From positions 7,604 to 30,119 of the forward strand of contig DBNL01000166.1 in NCBI GenBank assembly GCA_002299785.1: DNA of 22,516 bases, read 5' to 3'. The translations under genes were made by a program, and so were the position numbers. This DNA is from Verrucomicrobia bacterium UBA673 (GTDB lineage Bacteria > Verrucomicrobiota > Verrucomicrobiia > Limisphaerales > UBA1096). Of the stretch, positions 15,877 through 21,573 are shown piece after piece (positions within the stretch are counted from its first letter, which is position 1; each line of letters starts with the position of its first letter). The notes beneath the pieces were generated by a model. The model ran no database searches. It was not told the DNA's origin and worked only from the letters and a program-made list of their open reading frames with translations.

Positions 15877-15965
15877 GGGTGCGGCATCTTGCTGGGCATT
15901 GATGAATTTTCTTGGTGGCATTCCTGCCTCCTCGGCGTCACGTTTCTCACGGAACTTTTCCAGTT

Positions 15966-17216
15966 ATGAAAACGATCAGATTCATTGTTCTTTTCGCCGT
16001 CGCGCTTGGTTACGCCACGATCGCGCACGCGGATTTTCGCGCCGGTATAGCGGTGCGGGTGGTTACTCCGGAGCCGTTGTTGCCGGTGTCCGGTGGTGTT
16101 GGCCCGTCCAATCCGGTCACCAAAAAATACGGCGACCTCACGGTGCGGGCGATGGTGCTTGAGAACGGCGACACACGGGTGGCGTTTGTCAGCGCGGACT
16201 TTCTTGGCTTCCCCGCTGCGCTGGGTGACCGCGTGCGGCGGCAGGTCAAGGCTATTCCGGCCGCGCATATTTTGATCGGCGCGACGCACACGCACAGTGC
16301 GCCCGACTGCTACGGCTTCCCCAACGGCAGGGGGGGCACCGACGCAGATCTCGAGTATCTCAACTTCGTTTGCAACAAAGCCGCTGAGGCGATCAACGAG
16401 GCGGTCGCCGGGCTGCAACCCGCGTCGCTACGGATCGCCACCGGCAAGGCCATCGGTAAGATTGCTTACAACTATTACGCGCCGCAACTGTACGACCCGC
16501 GTTGCAATGTGATGCAGGCGGTCGGTCGCGACGGCAAGCCGTTCGCCACGCTGGTCAACTATGCCATCCACCCCGAGGTGCTTGGCTCGAGCCAGGGCGT
16601 CCTCAGTCCGGACATGGTCGGGCCTCTGTATGATCGAATCGCGTCGAGCGGCGGCGGCACCGGTATTTTCATGAACGGCGCCCAGGGAGGGATGGTCACC
16701 GCTGACGTTCGTGGGCCGGACGGCAAAGACGTGCAAACTTGGGAAGAGTGCCGTCGTATCGGTAACCTGCTCGCCGATGAGGCGCTACGGATTCTCCATG
16801 CCTCGGTCGAGCAAAAAAACCCTATAATTCATTGCGCTTGGCGGGATGTGACGCTCCCAGTCGACTCGCCGATGCTGTTGGCCCTCTTGAAAATGTCGCC
16901 GCTGAAACTGGCCAAGCCGGATGCAAAAACGATCACCACCCGTGTCAATTTGGTGCATGTCGGCGACGCGCAGATTCTCACCATCCCCGGTGAGGCTCTG
17001 CCGAACATCGGCTACTACCTCAAACGCAAAATGAAGGGGCAACACAATTTTCTGTTTGGCCTGACCAACGACGCGCTGGGCTACATTCTGACCAAGGAGG
17101 ACTGGAACAGTTTTGAGCGTTATGATTATGTCACCCGCACCAGCCTAGGCGAATCAACCGCCGGGATTCTCATCCGCGAGTCGATGAAACTGGTCGAAGA
17201 AGCCGCCTCCAAATAG
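15966..17216 (+). CDS. Secreted neutral/alkaline ceramidase-like hydrolase
   Basis: This protein resembles the N-terminal catalytic domain of neutral/alkaline non-lysosomal ceramidases, zinc amidases that cleave the N-acyl bond of ceramide. From the ATG at 15966 it is 416 aa and opens with a signal peptide (MKTIRFIVLFAVALGYATIAHA, cleavage after A22 at AHA-DFRAG). An ATG at 15912 would bury that signal and is rejected. Family-like features are FRAGIAVRVVTPEPLLPVSGG, GATHTHSAPDCYG with putative zinc ligands H108 and H110, NYAIHPEVL with H202, and the FMNGAQGGM loop. It is much shorter than characterised enzymes (about 650-750 aa) and lacks their C-terminal immunoglobulin-like domain. Such single-domain relatives are common in Verrucomicrobiota and Planctomycetes. 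The true substrate is unknown. Confidence 0.85.
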   Translation: MKTIRFIVLFAVALGYATIAHADFRAGIAVRVVTPEPLLPVSGGVGPSNPVTKKYGDLTVRAMVLENGDTRVAFVSADFLGFPAALGDRVRRQVKAIPAAHILIGATHTHSAPDCYGFPNGRGGTDADLEYLNFVCNKAAEAINEAVAGLQPASLRIATGKAIGKIAYNYYAPQLYDPRCNVMQAVGRDGKPFATLVNYAIHPEVLGSSQGVLSPDMVGPLYDRIASSGGGTGIFMNGAQGGMVTADVRGPDGKDVQTWEECRRIGNLLADEALRILHASVEQKNPIIHCAWRDVTLPVDSPMLLALLKMSPLKLAKPDAKTITTRVNLVHVGDAQILTIPGEALPNIGYYLKRKMKGQHNFLFGLTNDALGYILTKEDWNSFERYDYVTRTSLGESTAGILIRESMKLVEEAASK

Positions 17217-17219
17217 CTG

Positions 17220-18143
17220 CTACCCAAGGCCGATTTCCGCGAGGCGTTTAGCCAGGAATTCTCCCGCCGTCCAACTTGGGAAATCCGCCTCGCCACTTGT
17301 GCGCTTGATGCAGGCTGGCAATGGAGTCAGGTCGGTGTCCTTCGTCGGGTGCAGGAAGAACGGCATCGACAAACGGCGCTTGGTCAGATCGGGCGGGTTC
17401 ACCACGCGATGCATCGTGCTGCGGAACTGGCCGTTAGTGAGGTTGGCCATCATGTCGCATGAATCGACGATCAATTGGTTCGGCTTGGCTTCGATCGCCA
17501 CCCAGTCGCCGTCCGGCGCCTGTAACTCCAGCCCGCCCTCGGTTGCCTGGATCAGCAGCGTGATGAAGTTGATGTCCTGATGCGCTGATGCGCGTGCCGC
17601 CGAGTCGGCGCTTTGCTCGATTGGCGGATAGTGAATCACGCGCAAAATGCTGTCGCTGCCCTCGGCGAGGCGAGGCAGATGATCCTTCTCCAAGCCAAGG
17701 TGCTCGCTGCAAGCGTCGAGCAGAGCCATACCGATGCCCTCGAGTTGGCGATACAGCCCGCCGATTGCCTCACAAAACTCCCCCGGTTCACTTGGCCAAA
17801 TGTTGGGCGGCAGCGATTCGCTCCCTTCGCGGCCGATCTGGAAAAACTCCTTCAAATCCGGCTGGGTATTGTCCTTGGCGTGCTCGCGCCCGAACTCGGT
17901 GAACCCGCGCTGCCCGTTCAACTCCGGCCGGTGGTAGGCGAGCTTGGTTTGCTCCGGCAACGTAAAAAAAGTCTCTGCCACCCGGTAACAGTCGGCGATC
18001 TGTTCAGGCGAAATACCGTGATTCTCGACAATGAAAAAACCGGATTGTTCCAGCGCCTGGCCGATGGCTCGCACCGAGTCCGAGCGGTGGGCGGATGAGT
18101 CCAGTGATTGGAGTGAAATTGTGGGGATCGAGATATCGGCCAT
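17220..18143 (-). CDS. 2-oxoglutarate/Fe(II)-dependent oxygenase, isopenicillin N synthase family
   Basis: A non-heme iron oxygenase of the IPNS-like superfamily with an N-terminal DIOX_N-type region (SIPTISLQSLDS, then GFFIVENHGIS) and a C-terminal double-stranded beta-helix. With the ATG at 18143 it is 307 aa. The iron triad is H188 and D190 (SAHQDINFITLL) and H245 (STMHRVVNP). The 2-oxoglutarate carboxylate pair is R257 and S259 (RRLSMPFF). An upstream TTG at 18176 adds 11 residues without support. The substrate cannot be read from sequence; relatives act on peptides, amino acids, gibberellins or other small molecules. It converges on the ceramidase-like gene with a 3-nt gap and diverges from the next membrane-protein gene with 99 nt between. 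TTGGCCAA at 17792 lies in W-P-S codons. Confidence 0.92.
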   Translation of the reverse strand: MADISIPTISLQSLDSSAHRSDSVRAIGQALEQSGFFIVENHGISPEQIADCYRVAETFFTLPEQTKLAYHRPELNGQRGFTEFGREHAKDNTQPDLKEFFQIGREGSESLPPNIWPSEPGEFCEAIGGLYRQLEGIGMALLDACSEHLGLEKDHLPRLAEGSDSILRVIHYPPIEQSADSAARASAHQDINFITLLIQATEGGLELQAPDGDWVAIEAKPNQLIVDSCDMMANLTNGQFRSTMHRVVNPPDLTKRRLSMPFFLHPTKDTDLTPLPACIKRTSGEADFPSWTAGEFLAKRLAEIGLG

Positions 18144-18242
18144 GTTGCTGGGCAATCCAACGATTGCACACCGCAAATGTCAAAGACTACGTTGCCGGTT
18201 TTTCGTTTCAAATTTGTTGGGTTGCCTTAAAACTCCTGCGAC

Positions 18243-19085
18243 GTGCAACCGGCATTCCGCACCCCTTGGTGGCTTTGGCCGAACCTGCTTAACCTCGACT
18301 CGCCGCTCCTTGCGGTGATTTGGCAGGAACAGTTTGCTCGAATTGCTGATGTGTCGCTGGGATGGGGCGAGCGCGTGCTTCTCTTCTGCTGCACGTGGCT
18401 CGTTTACTGCGCCGACCGCGCGCTGGACGCCGCCGAGTCGGGCAGACAAACGGAGACCGCACGGCACGCGATTCAACTGCAGGGGAAACCAATCTGGATG
18501 GGCGTCTCCGCTGTAATTTTACTTGTCGCCCTTGTCCTCGCGGTGACAGGGCTAAACTCCCTCGCTTGGCTCGGTGGCGGTGTGGTATTGCTTTTCACTG
18601 TGGCACACTTTGGGGCGACGCATTGGTGGCCGTTGCTGCGAAGCCGTTTTTGGCCGAAAGAATGGCACGTCGGTTTTGTATTTTCGGTGGGCTGCGCGCT
18701 GCTGGTTTGGTCGCAGTCGCCAAGCGCTTGGCCAAGCTTGTTGCTGCCGGTGCTTGGCTTCGGCGTGTTGTGCGCGATGAGTTGTTCGCACATCACCGCT
18801 TGGGAGGTCGTCACGGCGGATCGGGATGATCCCGGCTCGCTGCTTAACGCCCATCCGAGGTTCGTCCGCCGCTTGTCATGGCTCGACATTGCGCTTGGCC
18901 TGTCGGCGATTGCTGCTGCCGCGGCTATTGGCCAGGCGGCAGTACAACTCGCGCTGCTGTCGGTCGGGATTAGTGCGCTTGGCCTGGCATGGCTTCACGA
19001 TCGTTGCGACCGGTTCAGCGCCGAGTTTCTCCGTTCTATGGCCGACTTCGGCCTTTACTCGCCGCTGTTGTTTTTTGCGTTCTGA
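18243..19085 (+). CDS. Polytopic membrane protein, UbiA-like
   Basis: A predicted integral membrane protein of 280 aa with about seven or eight hydrophobic segments (for example residues 44-57, 85-103, 108-122, 144-157, 164-179, 214-250 and 266-280). Near the end of the first segment it carries YCADRALDAAES with D58 and D62, placed like the first aspartate-rich motif of UbiA prenyltransferases but lacking the full NDxxDxxxD. A later loop has ADRDD (192-196), placed like the second motif. I infer a distant UbiA-type relative rather than an active prenyltransferase; the family is not firmly recognised. The start is GTG at 18243 with no Shine-Dalgarno. TTGGCCAA (18728) lies in A-W-P-S codons within GCTTGGCCAAGC. 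Confidence 0.7.
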   Translation: MQPAFRTPWWLWPNLLNLDSPLLAVIWQEQFARIADVSLGWGERVLLFCCTWLVYCADRALDAAESGRQTETARHAIQLQGKPIWMGVSAVILLVALVLAVTGLNSLAWLGGGVVLLFTVAHFGATHWWPLLRSRFWPKEWHVGFVFSVGCALLVWSQSPSAWPSLLLPVLGFGVLCAMSCSHITAWEVVTADRDDPGSLLNAHPRFVRRLSWLDIALGLSAIAAAAAIGQAAVQLALLSVGISALGLAWLHDRCDRFSAEFLRSMADFGLYSPLLFFAF

Positions 19086-19089
19086 ATGT

Positions 19090-19489
19090 TCAGCCGGGTT
19101 TGCAGCTAAAGGGTGGGATGCAGTAAAGCCAGCAACTGGCTCCGTCGATGAGGATGAATTTCTCGAGAACAGGCAGTCTGTGCATGAGGATTGTCCCGCA
19201 GGTGGCCACGTCAAAGGTGCGACGGCCTGAAAAGTGATGACTCGGTGATAGCTTACACATCGGTTGCCAAAAGCAGCATTAACCAGCCTTACGGGGCGCA
19301 CATGTCGGACATGTCACGCATTAGGTACTCGACCATGGGCTCGCCGAGAAGTTGGCCAAGGCCAATGGCGGCGTGACCGAACTACGCCTATGCGATCGGC
19401 ATCAACATCGGGACGATTGCCAATGCGCAGACAACGCCTGCGGCGCGTAAAACTGACACCAACACTTTCTCGGCAGTTTCTGGTTTCAT
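19090..19489 (-). pseudogene. Decayed small membrane-protein gene
   Basis: Reading the minus strand from ATG 19489 gives MKPETAEKVLVSVLRAAGVV followed by a hydrophobic CALAIVPMLMPIA. Then come TAG (19390-19388), one sense codon and TAG (19384-19382). The same frame continues with FGHAAIGLGQLLGEPMVEYL and MRDMSDMCAP to TAA (19291-19289), and beyond it GWLMLLLATDV to another TAA. A further coherent stretch (YHRVITFQAVAPLTW) appears in a different frame. The arrangement hydrophobic helix, LGLG-like turn, P-x-x-EYL-x-R, hydrophobic helix, TDV, RYxxVI resembles small polytopic proteins (about 130 aa) I recall from Verrucomicrobiota and Planctomycetes, but I cannot name the family. Two in-frame TAGs where tryptophan (TGG) would fit, plus later frame disruptions, indicate decay. 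It follows the M14 peptidase gene by 1 nt, so it was probably the third operon gene. Confidence 0.6.
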
Positions 19490-19490
19490 T

Positions 19491-20273
19491 TCATCGCTTG
19501 GCCAAGTGTGACTCTATCGACGTTCGGACTGCAGTGCAAAGGGCATTGATCCGCGTCACCATCGGGAAATCGGACGGGGCCTCGAGCGTGTACGAGAGGC
19601 GGGTTTTTTTCAGCACGATATAAAATGCCTCGGGCCAAAGCGCGCGTGCGTCGGGCGAGACGAGCGGCTTGAGAATGCCACCCCTGGCAGGCCGATCGTC
19701 GATGAACTCGGAGCGGTCGATCGGGCAGGCTTGGCCAACGGCATCGATGACATCCTCCGACACGGCGAGCAGGTTGTCCGGGTTCAGTTCGTACAAATAA
19801 AAGCCGCTTGCCTCCCAGTCCTCATGCAGGCAGATACCAAAATCGAACTGGGGCAGGCAGTCGATCCATTTGGTGTGCGCCCGCACCTCGTCGGTCTCGA
19901 TGTGGCGATAGTCGCGGTTGAGGTCGATGCCGGGCCGGTTTTCACGGGTATTGTTAGGGAAGCCGGTCGGGTTGAGGCAGGGACAGGCTATGAGACTGAC
20001 GCCGACTGGCCAGGCATTGGCCTCAATCAACCGGAGCATCGCCAGCGGCCCTGCCGGTTCATCGCCGTGGATGCCGGTGGAAATGTAAACGGTCAGCTGC
20101 GGGTCCTCGGCTAAGCGCTGAAAACCGTAGAGAGGCAAGTCGCCGGCGTTGGGGAATTTTGCAACCGACCAACCGTGCGCTTGGGCGGCGGTGAGGGCGC
20201 TCCGTAGCACGTTGTCGATGTCGATGGTGTCCCCGCAGTAACTGCCGATATTTCTGCTGAGCGGCGCAGTCAT
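19491..20273 (-). CDS. M14-family zinc carboxypeptidase (MpaA / succinylglutamate desuccinylase-like)
   Basis: A metallo-carboxypeptidase of the M14 clan, 260 aa, cytoplasmic (no signal peptide). Zinc ligands are H69 and E72 in STGIHGDEPAG and H150 in CLHEDWEASGFYLYE. The substrate-carboxylate segment ENRPGIDLNRDYR contains R113 and N119-R120. The catalytic glutamate is E231 in YTLEAPSDFP. Its size and lack of a secretion signal fit the MpaA-like group, which trims murein tripeptides or other gamma-D-Glu-meso-DAP peptides, or the AstE/AspA-like group; the sequence does not decide. It starts at ATG 20273, 12 nt after the bioB stop, so the two are in one operon. A biotin-related role is not implied. 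TTGGCCAA copies are at 19498 and 19731. Confidence 0.87.
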   Translation of the reverse strand: MTAPLSRNIGSYCGDTIDIDNVLRSALTAAQAHGWSVAKFPNAGDLPLYGFQRLAEDPQLTVYISTGIHGDEPAGPLAMLRLIEANAWPVGVSLIACPCLNPTGFPNNTRENRPGIDLNRDYRHIETDEVRAHTKWIDCLPQFDFGICLHEDWEASGFYLYELNPDNLLAVSEDVIDAVGQACPIDRSEFIDDRPARGGILKPLVSPDARALWPEAFYIVLKKTRLSYTLEAPSDFPMVTRINALCTAVRTSIESHLAKR

Positions 20274-20285
20274 TTGCGGGAGGAT

Positions 20286-21404
20286 TCAGGTGGTGGCGTC
20301 GGCCTCGGTCGGTTTTTCGTCGCAACCACAGCGGCTGCCGCAGCTATCACCGCCGGAAACTTGATCGGCGAAGTCGTTGTCCCAGTCCGGATCGAGTCCG
20401 AGGTCGCGCAGCATCTGCAAATCCTTTTCGACTGGTTGGTTAAGCGTGGTGAGATAGTTGCCGACCATCAGCGCACTCGCGCCGGCGGTGAACACCATGC
20501 TCTGCATGTCACGGAGGTTTACCGTGCGGCCGCCGGCAATCATGATCTCTTTTCGCGGCAGGATGAATCGGAACACAGCTATGGTCTTGAGAATCTCCAT
20601 TGGTGCTAGTGGTTCCTGATTCTCGAGCGGCGTGCCCTCGATCGGGTTGAGGATGTTTATCGGCACGACATTAGCATCGATCTCACGCAGTTGCATTGCA
20701 AGGTCCACACGATCTTCGCGTTCCTCACCCATGCCTATGATGCCGCCGGAACAAATCTTGATGCCGGCGTTTTTCAAAAACTGAATCGTCTTGAGTCGAT
20801 CCTCGAACGTATGCGTCGTGCAGTGCTCTGGGAAAAAACGGCGGGAGCTCTCGAGGTTGTGCCCATAGCAGGAAAGTCCGGCGTCCTTCAACCGGTCGGC
20901 GACGGCTTGGCTTTCGATCAGGCCCAGCGAGGCATCCGGGCGTGACTTGCCGTTCTCCTTCATCTCGCGGATGCGGTCGCACACCTCGTCGAGCATTGGG
21001 CCTTCCTTGAGTCCTCGCCAGGCGGCGACCAGCCCAACGGCGGTTACATCGTTGGCCTTTGCCTCGGCCATCGCCTCCTCAACCGGCTCGGGATCGACAA
21101 AACCGTATCGCGGCGACTCGGTCTGGTACGCCGCAGATTGGGCGCAAAAGGAGCAGTTCTCCGAGCAGGCACCGGCTTTGGCGTTGACGATTGAGCAGAG
21201 ATGAATCTTGTTGCCCTTGAAATATTCGCGGATGCGGTTGGCCCACGCGAGGAGGTCCATAATGTCGGCGTTGTCCTCGATGCGAGCGAGTTCAATTGCC
21301 TCGACTCGGGATATTTCTCCGCCGTTGAGAACCCGCTGACCCAGCTCAGCAACACGTTCCCGAACCAGCATCTCCGTCGTGGACTCAACCAAAGTCATGC
21401 TCAT
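20286..21404 (-). CDS. bioB: Biotin synthase, with altered auxiliary-cluster ligands
   Basis: BioB is the radical-SAM enzyme that inserts sulfur into dethiobiotin. It is 372 aa (E. coli 346). The SAM [4Fe-4S] motif is C80, C84, C87 (ACSENCSFCAQS). AGGRTVNLRDMQSMVFTAGA and VPINILNPIEGTPL are typical. By my hand alignment to E. coli, [2Fe-2S] ligands C97 and C128 are replaced by G124 (VGLVAAW) and D157 (DASLG), and R260 by M288; only C188 is kept, as C218 (IKICSGGI). The C-terminus carries an added cysteine-rich tail, C355, C359 and C361 in DSCGSRCGCDE. This suggests a different auxiliary sulfur cluster. The ATG at 21404 is followed by a second at codon 3; no Shine-Dalgarno is visible. The M14 peptidase gene follows after 12 nt. 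No other bio genes are in view. Confidence 0.95.
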   Translation of the reverse strand: MSMTLVESTTEMLVRERVAELGQRVLNGGEISRVEAIELARIEDNADIMDLLAWANRIREYFKGNKIHLCSIVNAKAGACSENCSFCAQSAAYQTESPRYGFVDPEPVEEAMAEAKANDVTAVGLVAAWRGLKEGPMLDEVCDRIREMKENGKSRPDASLGLIESQAVADRLKDAGLSCYGHNLESSRRFFPEHCTTHTFEDRLKTIQFLKNAGIKICSGGIIGMGEEREDRVDLAMQLREIDANVVPINILNPIEGTPLENQEPLAPMEILKTIAVFRFILPRKEIMIAGGRTVNLRDMQSMVFTAGASALMVGNYLTTLNQPVEKDLQMLRDLGLDPDWDNDFADQVSGGDSCGSRCGCDEKPTEADATT

Positions 21405-21432
21405 GTGAGCGGCAATCTAGCTAAAATAAAGC

Positions 21433-21444
21433 GCTTGGCCAAGC
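21433..21444. repeat. 12-bp palindrome GCTTGGCCAAGC upstream of bioB
   Basis: An intergenic copy of the iterated palindrome, 29 nt upstream of the bioB start and just before the dyad repeat at 21455-21518. As one of only two non-coding copies in the window it shows that the motif does not depend on coding function. Confidence 0.85.
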
Positions 21445-21454
21445 AGAGAGAGCG

Positions 21455-21518
21455 AACCGCGGATTCACGCGAATGAACACAAATTTTTAATTGCGTGAAT
21501 TTACGTTCATTCGCGGTT
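21455..21518. repeat. Intergenic inverted-repeat element between bioB and recQ
   Basis: A 64-bp element bounded by AACCGCG (21455-21461) and CGCGGTT (21512-21518). It has an internal perfect pair GCGAATGAAC (21469-21478) with GTTCATTCGC (21505-21514), plus a competing pair TTCACGC (21464-21470) with GCGTGAA (21493-21499). The middle is A/T-rich (ACACAAATTTTTAATT). The wording (ACCGCGGATTCACGCGAATGAAC) resembles dispersed palindromic units I recall from intergenic DNA of Verrucomicrobiota and Bacteroidota; only one copy is in this window. It may act as a terminator or be a non-autonomous (REP/MITE-like) element. Confidence 0.6.
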
Positions 21519-21573
21519 TAAAATGTAACCAAGTTTGATTCAGTCCGGGTGGTGGCTTACAACGGGGCGCGCC

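Noticed and set aside
15912..15965. Upstream ATG for the ceramidase-like protein
   Set aside because: It would place 18 polar residues before a perfect signal peptide that begins at ATG 15966.
15684..16418. Minus-strand open frame covering the glycosyltransferase/ceramidase-like gap
   Set aside because: It overlaps both well-supported genes and its translation is low-complexity and arginine/proline-rich without domains.
19382..19390. TAG read as tryptophan or as recoded amber in the decayed membrane-protein gene
   Set aside because: TAG is the normal terminator of rpsL, rpsG, rplW, the pseudopilin and the ceramidase-like genes in this window, and the same locus has further TAA stops and frame changes. 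Decay or sequence error is simpler than recoding.
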